Source: Viscum album
Lineage: Eukaryota; Streptophyta; Magnoliopsida; Santalales; Viscaceae
DNA length: 64,000 bases
NCBI GenBank assembly: GCA_963277665.1
Contig: OY728158.1
Span: 600,618,818 to 600,682,817 of the forward strand
Direction: 5' to 3'
Under the pieces are notes generated by a model. The model had not been told where the DNA came from, ran no database searches, and worked only from the letters and a program-made list of their open reading frames with translations. Numbering within the stretch: position 1 is the first letter of the stretch; the number at the start of each line of letters is the position of its first letter. Shown here one piece after another: positions 34,856 to 46,108 of the stretch. The translations under genes and the position numbers were made by a program.

Positions 34856-36250
34856 GGGACCAGTCCTATCTCACTTCCATCTTATTGGATGGCACCTACT
34901 GAATTGAGGGAATTGAAAATCCAATTGGAATAGTTAGAAAACAAAGGGTTTATCCAGCCTAGCACGTCTCTGTGGGAAGCGCCAGTGTTGTTTGTAAAAA
35001 AAGTGGATGGAACTTTGAGGCTATGTGTTGATTATCATAGACTTAACCAAGTAATGATAAAGAATAGATATCCACTTCCACGAATTGATGATTTGTTCGA
35101 CCAGTTGAGGGGAGCCCAGTGGTTCTCCAAGATCGACCTGAGGTCGGGATACCATCAATTATAGGTAAGGAAGGAGGATATTCCTAAAATAGCTTTCAGA
35201 AGTAAATATGGACATTATGAATATTTGGTTATGCCCTTTGGTCTAACGAATGAACCAAAGGTGTTTATGGCATTGATGAATCAGATATTTCAGAGATATC
35301 TGGATTCATTTGTGGTGGTGTTTTTAGACGATATTTTGGTGTATTCAAAGACAAGGGTGGATCATGAGTAGCACTTGGAGACAATTCTAGGGATCTTGAG
35401 GGATCATTGGTTGTATTCCATGTTGTAAAAGTGTGACTTTTGGATACATGAAGTTAGTTTTCTTGGCCATGTGATTTCTGAAAGGGGTGTTTCAGGGGAT
35501 CTAGAAAAGCTAGAGGCTGTTGTCTCGTGGAAACCAGCAAAGAATGTGGTTGAGATACGAAGTTTTCTTGGTCTAGCTGGGTATTATCGGCGTTTTTTTT
35601 GTGATTTTTCATGTTTGGATTCGCCGATGACAGTTTGAAAAAAAAGAATGTTCCATTCCATTGGAATGAACAGTGTCAGCAGTGTTTCAAAGAGCTAAAG
35701 GGTCATCTTACATCATCACCAATCTTTGTTTTTCCAAAATCATGAAAAGGGTATATGGTGTATTGAGATGCATCAGGATCAGGGTTGGGGTGAGTTCTCA
35801 TGCAAGGGAATCATGTGTTTGTGTATGGCTCATGGCAGTTGAGGGTGAATGAGAAGAACTACCCAACTCATGATTTGGAGTTGGCAAAAGTGGTTCATGC
35901 TTTGAAAGTTTGGCGTCCTTATCTCTCTGGTGAGAAATTAATGATATATACAGATCATAAGAGCTTGAAACACATTTTCTCACAAAGGTATTTGAAGTTG
36001 AGGAAAAAGAGATGGATGGAATATCTCCAGATGTTTGATTTTGACTTGATGTACACACTGGGTGAGGGAAATTCGGTGGCGGATGCATTACATAGAAAAT
36101 CATATGCTGAGGTGGTGAAGCAGGCATTAGACGAGTGGCAGTTGATGTCGGTTATAGCTGATATGCGGTTGGAATGTGAGGACCAGGGCAATAGAGCGGT
36201 CTTCTTTCCGGTTTCACTGATTCCTGACTAGGATGGCCTAGTTAGAGAGG
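34856..36250 (+). pseudogene. pol: Tekay-like reverse transcriptase and RNase H
   Basis: [22 protein letters not shown] near 34947-35006, [25 protein letters not shown] near 35121-35162, EYLVMPFGL, and the catalytic [13 protein letters not shown] near 35309-35347. TAG codons fall at about 34928, 35162 and 35369, the last where a Gln is normal (DHE-stop-HLE). A frame change occurs at an A8 run (35638-35645). RNase H is open from 35800: NYPTHDLELAKVVHALKVW, YTDHKSLKHIFSQ and GEGNSVADALHRK. Two stops near 35743 and 35790 interrupt the start of RNase H. Confidence 0.92.
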
Positions 36251-36360
36251 CACAGATATCCGATTCTAAGTGTGTGACCATGGGGTCGAGACTCAATGGT
36301 GGGGAGACCATTGAGGGCTGGCAACTGAATGGAGATTCAGTTTTTTGTTTTTAGAATTAG

Positions 36361-37723
36361 ATGGTTGTACCAGCTACTTGTCAAGAAGATCTTCTCAGGG
36401 TGTATCATCATTTCAGGTAGGCTATTCATCTTGGAATTCAGAAAATGTATAAAGCGTTGAAAGCGCAGTTCTGGTGGGCTGGTATGAAGAGAAGTGTGTA
36501 TGAGTTTGTTTCGAGATGCTTGACTTGTTAGCAGGTCAAGGCATAGCATCAGAGGCCAGCAGGAATGATATAGTCTTTACCAATCCCCGTTTGGAAGTGG
36601 GAGCAGATAGCGATGGATTTTGTCACAGTTCTCCCAAGAATGGTCAGAAAGCACGATGCCATCTGGGTGATAGTGGATCGGCTAACGAAGTCGGCCCATT
36701 TTTATCCCGATTCGTGAATCTCATACGGTGTAGTATTTGTCCAAAATCTATATCTAGGAGGTGGTAAAGAGGCATGGTGTTCTGGTTTCGATAGTATCAG
36801 ATAGAGACCTGAGGTTTACATCTCGTTTTTGAAAATCCTTACAGCAAGCCCTTGGAACACAGTTGACGATGAGTATGACATATCATCCTCAGACAGATAG
36901 TCAATCCGAGAGGATGACACAAACTTCGGAGGATATGTTTCAGGATTATGTCATGGATTTTGGTGGCTCTTGGGAGTAGAACTTGTCATTGGTTGAGTTT
37001 TCGTACAATAACAGTTATCAGTCATCCATACAGATGGCTCCCTTTGAAGCATTGTATGGGCGTCCATGTCGTTCTCCACTATGTTGGGTGGAAACGGGTG
37101 AGTCCTAGATGGTTGGACCGAGCCTTGTCCAGGAGATGACGGAGAAGATCAAGTTGATCAGGAAGAGAATGGAGACGGCTCAGAGTCGTCAGAAATCGTA
37201 TCTGGATCATCGTCGACAGCCTTTTTCCTTTGAGGTGAGTGATCATGTGTTCTTGAGGATCTCTCCTAGGTTGGGACATCGTCAGTTTGGGAAGTAGGGA
37301 AAGTTATCTCTGATCTATATTGGACCTTTTGATATTCTTGAGTGGGTTGGTGAGGTGGATTATCATTTGGATTCGCCACCTAGGTTCAGTGCGGTGCACA
37401 ATGTGTTTCATGTGTCGCAATTGAAAAAGTATCAGCCAGATCATGACCATGTAATTTGATGGGATCATGTTGAGCTAGAACCGTATGTTTTGTTGGTGCA
37501 CGTTCCAGTGCGGGTTGTGGAGAGGCAAGAGAAAGTATTTTGTGGTAAAAGCATCAGTTTAGTTAGTGTTTTGTGGCAACATGGTCAGATTCAAGAGGAG
37601 ACTTGGGAGCGGGAGAAAGGGATGATCGAGCAGTGGCCCGAGCTCTTTCGGCAAAGGGAGGGTTCAATACTTTCCGAGGACGGAAAGTCCAATGGTGGGG
37701 AGAACGTAGCACCCTCGGTTTGA
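36361..37723 (+). pseudogene. pol: Tekay-like integrase with C-terminal chromodomain
   Basis: A zinc-binding remnant (YHHF through SRCLTC) is followed by TAG codons at 36529, 36544 and 36571. The core has MDFVTVLPR near 36612, [15 protein letters not shown], then, after a frameshift at a T run near 36700, SIVSDRDLRFTSRF and TDSQSER with the third acidic residue. The C-terminal part includes NVFHVSQLKKYQPDHDHVI at about 37400-37457. A chromodomain-like segment, VVERQEKVFCGKSISLVSVL then EETWEREK, covers about 37510-37620; it resembles the group II chromodomains of Tekay elements. This domain supports the chromovirus assignment. Confidence 0.9.
37691..37704 (+). other. Polypurine tract of the Tekay-like element
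   Basis: AATGGTGGGGAGAA immediately before the 3' LTR, the usual tract of plant chromoviruses. A nearly identical tract precedes the LTR of the element at 61.5 kb. Confidence 0.85.
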
Positions 37724-39770
37724 GGAATGTGGCTTTTTTATGAATTTTTATATGTTTAAAGTGCATGGAATGAGTTGGGAAGAGGTTGGGAGAGTTTGGA
37801 ATGGTTTTGGATGTGTTTGGAGTCTTTTAGAGGGGTGAACGGTTTGAGCACGGTTAGTGTAAACCATGTGTGTTCTCTAGGAAACCGTGCAGGGGAGACA
37901 GTAGGCTTCGCACGTCCTGCGCACGGTTTGCCAAACCGTGCGAGGCAACAGTGCGGACCCTTTCTTCCAAGGCAGTAGAGTGTTCACAGTTAGCGCATAG
38001 TTTGTCAAACCGTGCGGGCTAACTGTGCGGCCACTTAAAATTGGGGTTATCAAACCCAGGCTCACTCGAGATTGCCTCATTTCACTCCAATCCTCCTCCC
38101 ACTTGAGCCTCACTCAGGATTTTCAGTTCTAAAGGTTTGTAGGGGCCCTCCAACATGTTTTGGAAGCGAATCGAAGGGTTTTCAAGGTGGATTCAAGGTT
38201 GTTTCTCCCGGGTAAGTCTCTCCTCTTGTTTCTCTTGTGGTTTCCTCTAGATCTACATCACCCTCTCTCTCTGTTTTCTATATCTACACTTGTTATGTGT
38301 ATATCTAGGGTAGTGGTTGCCTTGGATGTTAATTTTAAGGCTTTTGGATGTGAGGGAAATGGATATAGAGAGGTTTCAGTGGTGCGATCACCGGATTTGA
38401 GGCGCGGTTGTTCGTGGGTCGATTTCTCGAGAACCCTAAAGGTAGGTGGCTTCACTCTCGACTCCACTTGGTTAGTGATAATGGTTTTGGTTACAGTTAA
38501 TTTTTTTTTGCTTGAAATTTATTGTGTTTTGATGTGTGAAATTGGTTATAAATTACTTGGGTGATGTTTTGGGGATTTTTGGGAAAAAGAGTATTTTATG
38601 GTGAAATGCTATTCTTGTGGATTTTAAAATGAAGATTTTAAAATGGGATGAGACAGTTGATTTGTGAAATTGGTTGATGGAAAGAGTTTTCAATAAAAGG
38701 GTTGTTTTATTGAAATGTTGTTTGGCATGGAAATGGTTTTCAGTAAATGGGTGATTTATTGAATTGGATTGATATGAAATGGAATTGGATGATTGCATGT
38801 TGTTGTGACCTTGGGGGGTTTGTGCTTGGTTTGGTTTGATTGAAATGTTGTATGGAAGTGGGCGGGAGGTCTCACTATAAAAATAGGATGGATAGTGGTC
38901 AGAAGAACCACCATATGAGTAGTGGTTGGGAAGTACCGCTAGTTGTGAATGGGTGAACGGGTTGGGCAGAAGTCCCACCGTTTTGATTGTTTTGGTGTGA
39001 ATGGGTGAACGGGTTGGGCAGAAGACCCACCGTTTTTTTCTTGTTGTGCATTTCTTATCAAGATGGAATTGTTGTTCTAATGTGTAAATATTGGGATGAT
39101 TGTGGCTTGTTTGGTAGGTTTTCCCTTGTTTGCTTGGTTTGGGTGTGATGGCTTGGTAAGAGCATGGTTGGATTATGGTAATGGATGCACTTGTGATTAT
39201 TTTATATAAAATGTCTTATATAAATGTGCTAACAGTTTTATCCTAGTGGCGTGTGTTGGGAAGTCATATGGGGGAATCCTACTTAGTTTTAGTACTCACC
39301 CCCTGCTTTGGCACTGTGGTGTCTTTGCCGATGTCGTGTACCATGATGTGGGAAAAGGCAAGGCACCACCCTCCTTTAGTGGAGCATTGTGATCCCTTCG
39401 TGGAGCTTAGATCTTGGAGCTTGGGATGGAGCTGCGCTGGTGTCATGGATTGTTGGGTTTGGTTTTGTAGTTTCCGCAGTGTACTCTGTTGTTGTGTGGA
39501 CATATCTCGTTGTATTGGTTTTGAGTTGTGTAGTAGAAAAACTTCGTTGTCTTTTGGGAATGCATGGTTGAGTAATGGAATTGATGTGCATCATATAGTG
39601 GCTGTTATTGGACGGTTTGGTTGGTATTGTCTTAAGGGAAAATCATTCCCCAACTTGATCTTGAAGCCCTCGACATTTATTTCCAGCCTTTGGCGCCTTG
39701 GGAACGTCGCTTAAGGCCAAGTAGCCCTTACCGCCTCCTCAATACAATGGGGTAGGGGCGGGGTGTTACA
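37705..39770 (+). repeat. 3' LTR of the Tekay-like element
   Basis: Starts CGTAGCACCCTCGG (the first T of TG is C) and ends GGGTGTTACA. It is collinear with the 5' LTR. It has a perfect palindrome with 10-bp arms at 37921-37941, where the 5' LTR has only a degraded copy, and a tandem duplication of about 50 bp (GAACGGGTTGGGCAGAAG twice, 38950-39035). Its TATA box is altered to TATCAAA. Confidence 0.92.
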
Positions 39771-40614
39771 CAAGGGTAGTTTGATATCACAAGGATGGGT
39801 CGGGAGCATCTTCGACGGGGCTCTCCCTGGCAACCTGGGAGTCAACCCGATCTTCTATGTCTTTGGACATAGTGGTCATAATAGAGACCATGCAGACAAC
39901 TAATTCTATATTTGGGCTTGTACATACGCATTCAACTAGGTTGATGGGTAGTACGTACTATTCCCCAAGCTGCTGGAAAAGGACAGTGGAAGCCATCTCC
40001 AATCCATTCAGGGAATTGATCCAATCAATGTTGTCGGTCGAAAGGTGTTTTTATTCCAACACATAGAACCATGTGTTGATGTAATGTGACTCATAGAACT
40101 CAAATGGGGATTTATCGGTATGCAACATTCCGTTTGTTCCATTAGTGAAATATTTGATTCACTGATGGTATGAGGATGGAATTTCAGTATATTGATATAG
40201 CAAAGGCCTCACTAACAAAACATTGAAGACCATACTTTTCCACACCACCACTCAGAATCTGATATGATATCTCTGAACAAAGTTTTGAGAATTATTCGTC
40301 CCAATGGTTTCTGCTCACTTTTGTTGAATCCTAGCAGAGTTATAGTGTAGGGTGCCAAGATATCTTCATCATATCCCAGTCGACGAAGCATTCTCAGTGA
40401 GAGGAGGTTAACTCCAGAGTCTTTGTCAATAAAGATATTTCAAACATCAATTCCATTTATTTTTTCGGACACTTATAAGGGTTTGATGTGCCATTTCATG
40501 ATGGAGTATTCATCCCTGTCTGTGAAGGAGATGACGTCGTGACATTCTTTGGGACTAGTCTCTGTTTGGTAGACTTCAGCAACTTCTATTTTAGCCTTGA
40601 ACTCATCGGGACAT
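39771..40614 (-). pseudogene. pol: Tat protease region, between the two nested insertions
   Basis: On the - strand: DEYSIMKWHIKPL near 40480-40520, then KINGIDV, FIDKDSGVNLLSLRMLRRLG near 40380-40440, and ITLLGFNKSEQKPLG near 40295-40340. DSG stands where Tat proteases usually have DGGSAVN, and the flanking words match that group. This fragment continues 51876-52450 on one side and the RT below 30540 on the other, showing that one Tat gene was cut twice. Stops interrupt it. The part nearest 39771 is poorly conserved. Confidence 0.85.
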
Positions 40615-42123
40615 TGTAGAGACCCAAACATTATGTACATATAAATTACATTACTTTTGCAGAATACTTAATAGATAAAAAAAACAGACGCCCAAAGACC
40701 GTATTTGTTTAGTGTCTATGGAAACTCAGAACATAATCTTCTAATCATGGTGAAAGATCTTCAACAGCTCCCATAAAGATATTCCCATTTTTGTTTTCTT
40801 ACCTAAAACCTTTATTTATATCCTGGGGAAAAGAAAACATAAAAAGGGAGAGCTCAATTTCTCAGTAAGGGTAATCATGGAGAACATAAAACTATCTATA
40901 AACATTTGAACGTAAAAACATGAGCATAAAATCTAAACATCATAGTCTTGAGCAATGGCATAAAACATGGAAGTACATAAGGAATAGATCATAAAGGAAC
41001 ATTAATCATGATAAAATATCATGGAAATAAAACATGTAATTTTGGTAAACCATTAAGCACATGATATGATTTCCATACTAGCCAAGGCATTTCTTCCAAG
41101 ACCATCATAGTGGACCAAGTCCATTACTGAATCGGGATTAACTACCGTTCCAGCCCTGTATTACTGTACCAGATTTACTTTCCATTACATCCATGTCTAT
41201 CTCATGAGATATAAATCTATACCCAATTCATTGGAGGGAGATATAGGTCCCACCCATCTCATAATGAAATCATTATTTCATGTGCCACAAAATAATCATT
41301 TGTCATAACCCAAAGAATAATATAGGTTTTATAAACATCATCCATCATAACATAATATATATAAAACAAATGGATATCATTTCATCATAATAAATATCAA
41401 ACCATGTAAATAATAAAGGCTTTATACATGAAACATAATCATACTAAATAATTTCATCTTAGATGGAAAATACTTTTAACAAAACACTTGAAATGAATTC
41501 TTAAGGAAAATATCCTTTCTTCTTCAAAATAATTTTATTTTCAAAAAATGATATTCACTGTAAAAAGAAAAGGATTTTGTTGAAAATAATCATGAAATAT
41601 TGTAGAGTAAGCTTCTTGAGAATTAGGCGTTATGAAGCTGTAAAAATCTGTTCATGCTGTATAAGTTAAAAAACCATTCTCCCTGTACTTTTCCCAGAAA
41701 AGTCAAAAAGTTCCTCGTATGGTAAACAAAAGAAAGATTCCTTTCATAACACAATGTAAAAATCAAATAGGGGTAAACATGACTTTAAACATATATGGAA
41801 GAATATTAAACACTTTATGAAAAACAATTTTATGGACATGGATGAAAAATATAACCCCAGTAAAGACTTACATATAATAAATCTCGGATAAAAATAAGAT
41901 TTGAAAAATTATCCCTTACCTTATGTCCAATTTCTTCTATATGTGTCTGATACTCCTGTATGGTGGGTTTAAACATATTAAAAAATTGTAATAGAACTAT
42001 AATAATATTTATGATATTATATATGATTCACTTACGACTTTATATTACCCGTTCATATATTTAATGATTATTTATTATATATACTTCATAATCATTTTTG
42101 AATGGTTAACTTAGAGAATGAAT

Positions 42124-42172
42124 CTTATCGCGTTGTGGAGACGGTAATCCGTAGGTACGCACGAGCAATGAT
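42124..42172. promoter_or_regulatory. Stem-loop-like LTR motif, copy L1
   Basis: Core GGAGACGGTAATCCGTAGGT. Flanks TATC-GCG-TTG and CAA-T-GATA are complementary. It corresponds to the copy at 49303-49352 in the other LTR. Confidence 0.55.
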
Positions 42173-42310
42173 ATCGTTCCCATATTTATTGAATGGAATT
42201 AGAGTGGATGATATAAAATATCAGAATTAGTATCATGTTATAATAACCATATATAGTTATTCTTTACACCATTATACCCATCCAAGTAAGGTGGTGGTGG
42301 AAAAATAGAT

Positions 42311-42362
42311 TGCACTATGGTGTGGAGACGATATTCTGTACGTACACACACACGCTGATTTC
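42311..42362. promoter_or_regulatory. Stem-loop-like LTR motif, copy L2
   Basis: Core GGAGACGATATTCTGTACGT. It corresponds to the copy at 49489-49540; its flanking arms are decayed here. Confidence 0.5.
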
Positions 42363-42692
42363 GGTTTCCATAGGATGGATAGAAGGTGAAATAGGGTTGG
42401 TTCATATTTATAATAACATATCAGTATATGAGTGATACTGATGTTATTACTTTATTATGAATCAACAATATAAGAGGAAGTAGAAGAAGAAATGAACTTG
42501 AATGAATCGGTAAAGGATATTACCTCTTCTTCGACGTGCCTCTTCTAAACCTGTTCTTAGGGCACTAAAGATGGTCTTTGACGAATACCAAGACCTCTAG
42601 TATGTTTATAGGGAAGTGTAGAAGAGAAATGGGAAGGGTCTTTCCGAGCATGAAGGCTCAAAGTGGTGTGAGGCTGAGAGGGAGGAGATTCC

Positions 42693-42700
42693 CTTTTATA
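42693..42700 (-). promoter_or_regulatory. TATA box of the gag-only element, 3' LTR
   Basis: On the - strand CCTCTCTTATAAAAGGG. The same box is at 49870-49877 in the 5' LTR. Confidence 0.65.
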
Positions 42701-44339
42701 AGAGAGGAGAGGTGCACTTTTGGAAACCTCTAAAATATTAATTTATAATAAACTAAAACCACACTTAAAAACCTCCAAAAATGACTCAAATCCGAATATT
42801 AGATGAGATAGGGTTGTAATATTATCAACCAATAAAATTTATACATGTTGTTAATTTATTTTAAACCTTATCAACTTGATTTATCTTTATTTAATCTATT
42901 TAATTTTATTTGTGGTAATAATATTCTAAATTTTTAATTGTTATAAATAATTACATATGTGTTTTAAATTGTCCATAATTGGATACTATATGACATTGTA
43001 GAATATATTAAAATAAATTTATAATTTTTAAATATTTTTTGTGATTTTTAAACAATTCTATATTATGTTCTTTTTATAAAATAACAATACTGTCAATTTT
43101 GACACTCTTCATTTATTTGGATTTAAATAAAATCCAGACAGAGGATATATTCGAAAAAAAATATTTAATAAACTCTTGAAATGTCCTATTAATCTATAAA
43201 ATTTGTGGAGAACATTAATTAGTAAATATATTATTTATTTTAATATTTTTAAAACCATTTATTTTATATTTCAATCAATAAAATAATTTCTACATCACTA
43301 TTGTGTCATCATTAATGATAATTATTTAATCCCTAAAAATTATAAATAAATTATAATGATATATATAATTTTATTATCTTTCTATAGACCATTTATATTT
43401 GAAGTTTTATGAGTTTTATCACTAAATTAAAATTATTACACTTATAAGATATAAGAGAGTGACATGTTGTCACTTTCTTTGGTTTTAATAATAATTATAT
43501 CATTTTCATGGTCAAAAGTCCATGAAATGAATCTATTCCGACCCTTAAGTGATATGGGTCGAATTTTAATCTTCTAATAGAATTTTGACAGGTCTTAGGG
43601 TAATTTTATAATATTATATTTACCCTTAATTACCCGATTTACCTTTAACTATAGTAAATAAAAATTACCGTAGTTACTATTCATAATTTCAAAAAAAAAG
43701 TAAACTATTAACATAATTTGGATCCACTTAATCCAAATATGGAATCCATTTTTCGAAATTCAAAACTCATAAGTTATAGTAATTAATTTAAAATTAATCC
43801 CGTTGTTAAGAAAACGGGTTTTAAAAGTTAAAACATTGTCAAAGATTGAAATGTTTTTACCTATGAATTCAATGTAAAATTAATGCTAAGGACACAAATT
43901 ATATTAAATGGTAAAAATATATTCTACTTATACTTTTAAACAATTTACTATTATAATTTAACCATATAAATTATCTTGATGAAAAAGTTGTTTTTAAGTA
44001 AAATTTAGCGTGTTTTTACTATTAATCAAAATAGGAATGTTGTCAGAAAAATATCAAATCTTTATCCAATGTAAATTTGTATATCCTGATTCAAAATAAA
44101 AAGTTTATTTTTTAAAATTGAACTTATAAACTTGTCAAAATTTAGATTTTAAATTGGTGCGCCATCAAAAGGCGACAAAACTGCATTTTTTGAAAAATAC
44201 TTCTTTTATCCGAAAAATTGATTTTGTTCTCATACCTCATTCCAGAAAATGCGTAAGATGAATTATATTGTTATAAAATTCGGAATGCGGTTAATACTAT
44301 TCATAATAGCTAGTTCATAATAATATTATAACAATATAT

Positions 44340-44640
44340 CATTGTTTAGTGAAACTCGGTATTGCGTACAACACACGCTATTGTTAAAGGTCGCTCTTGC
44401 GTGTAATGAAAGCCAAGTCAAGGTTGCGCGTGGGGAAAGCTTTCTTTGGTGTTGCGTATAACATACTCAAAATATAGTTCAGTTATATGTTGATCAAAAT
44501 ATATACTTGGTGTTGTGTAAAATTAATTTTATTCAAAATAACTTGAGATTGTGTGCATCACAAGCCAAGAATAGTGTTGCGTATACTATAAGCTAATATG
44601 GTGTTGCGTATAGCACAAGCTAATCTTGGTGAAGCATACA
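44340..44640. repeat. TTGCGTA-rich repeat cluster, left LTR
   Basis: Short imperfect direct repeats with TTGCGTA or TTGCGTG and ACACAAGCTAAT-like words, for example GGTGTTGCGTATAGCACAAG. About eight occurrences. In the LTR's own orientation these are the first few hundred bases. Confidence 0.6.
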
Positions 44641-44698
44641 ACAAAAGACATAAAAGAAATTAAAAAGAATAATTCTCATAAAATCTTAGGGTGTTACA

Positions 44699-44750
44699 TT
44701 CTACCCCCCTTAAAATGAATTTCGCCCTCGAAATTCGTCAGGGTTATAAA
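44699..44750 (-). pseudogene. pol: Polypurine tract and pol C-terminal tail remnant
   Basis: On the - strand the tract AAGGGGGGTAGAA (44699-44711) abuts the LTR start TGTAACACCC. Just upstream, ACGAATTTCGAGGGCGAAAT encodes TNFEGEI, matching the short tail (F-E-D-E-I/F type) that closes chromovirus pol before the tract. The rest of pol is missing. Confidence 0.7.
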
Positions 44751-46108
44751 TTGTTTTCTAATTGAAAGTTTCTTTCATAGAAACCCACATCATAAAAAGG
44801 AATACTAAATCATAATTTTAAAAAGGAACATTAAAAACATAAAGAATACCCAAAGTAACTCATAAATGGGTTTCCACATAAGAGAATATAGGTGAAAGTA
44901 TGGATATAGAAGAGAAATCTAACCCTCATGTTTGGATGAAGAGTGGTCGAGAACCTGACTATAAAAAGCCAAAAATCACAAAGCCATAAATTTGTGACGA
45001 TCTAAGGTACCATCTAATTCATTAGATATGAGAGAACTAGGACAACCTTTTTGTTTTTTCAAGATCATTTCTCTACTGCTGAATACTTTTTGAATTAAAA
45101 GAAATAATTACTTGATTTGGGTACAATCTCACTGTTGTTTGTGCCTTGAACAATTTCCACTTCATCTCTTAAAGAAATGAAGTTGAATTTGTCTTATGTG
45201 AAGTGTTAGAAGATCATGCGATAGAATGATAGGTCATTCCATCTGTCTCAAACATAAGGTCAGAAAAAGTTATATACATAATTCCATCTTATGGTGAGAT
45301 TAATCGTATATGGTTCCAATAATGGACTTATACTTCATCTATCATACCGCTTAATAAAATAAAACTAGTTTCTACAAACCAGGGACTTCCTGTAGGCCAG
45401 TGGTAGGTGATAAAGGCCTGTCGCACTTCGGTTGTGGGTTCGATTCCTACAACCTTGTCTGACGCGACGGGTTGTCACCCGTCCTGCAGGTTGTCCTTTT
45501 TCTAAAACTACACTATTATTACATCCCATAAATAATATCGAAAAAAGGTTCTATCCTTAAACAATATTATCTTATGTCCAAGATAATCCATTTCAAATCT
45601 TTAGGCTTATCCAAAATACTTATATCCAAGATCATAGTATAAATAAAATGATTACTAGAAATTTCATCAACTAAGAATGTGAATACCATCATTTATCCTC
45701 CATATATCATAAGATATATCCTGTTGGTCACATTCCAAACATGTGAATACCTTAATCACCTATTCTCTTGAAAAATGAATACCCATTAAACATTAGTGAA
45801 AACATGAATTCTATCAAAAGATAACTCTTTCCACATACCAAAATCCCAAAATTTCTATATACTCAAACCATGATATAACTTTGTCCTTATATCAGCATGA
45901 GCTCATTAATACTATCAAACATTTCATTTTATCCTTATCCCTTCATTATGTGAATATCATATTATTTTCAAAAATATTTCAATCACTTTTAATGGTTACC
46001 GGTACCATACAATTATTGAAAACCAAAACATAGATATTCCAAAATTCCACGATACGATAAATGAGATTCCAGGATACTAATTTGAAATCCCATTACATAA
46101 ACACTTAA
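44751..46108. other. Internal non-coding region of the gag-only element
   Basis: This interval should hold about 3.5 kb of pol in an autonomous relative. I found no RT, RNase H or integrase words on either strand. The content is AT-rich, without long frames, apart from the SINE at 45368-45502. Confidence 0.6.
45368..45502 (+). mobile_element. tRNA-derived SINE in the gag-only element
   Basis: A 135-bp GC-rich insert. It has an A-box-like TAGGCCAGTGGTAGG at 45392-45406 and a perfect B box GGTTCGATTCC at 45437-45447, followed by a GC-rich tail and CCTTTTTC. Flanks share TAAAACTA (45360-45367 and 45503-45510), a short target-site duplication. A full tRNA fold and anticodon arm are not evident, so it is a SINE rather than a tRNA gene. 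It appears unrelated to the SINE at 6.8 kb outside the promoter boxes. Confidence 0.65.

Larger units (their letters stand above)
30541..39770 (+). mobile_element. Nested Tekay/Del-like chromovirus (Ty3/gypsy)
   Basis: A 9.23-kb element with two LTRs of about 2.05 kb, a PBS, gag, protease, RT, RNase H, integrase with chromodomain, and a polypurine tract, in that order. It lies on the + strand inside the - strand Tat element, separating Tat protease (39771-40614) from Tat RT (below 30540). The flanks are AAAGG at 30536-30540 and CAAGG at 39771-39775, a 5-bp duplication with one mismatch. All coding domains are interrupted, so it is not autonomous. Confidence 0.93.
40615..44698 (-). repeat. 3' LTR of the gag-only element
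   Basis: Begins TGTAGAGACCC and ends CTTAGGGTGTTACA on the + strand. It is collinear with 47485-51875 apart from substitutions, small indels and one segment of about 300 bp near 42050 that is present only in the other copy. Coding frames are absent. Confidence 0.93.

Noticed and set aside
45392..45447. Possible tRNA gene with A and B boxes
   Set aside because: No complete cloverleaf, anticodon arm or acceptor stem could be drawn; flanking duplication and tail favour a SINE.
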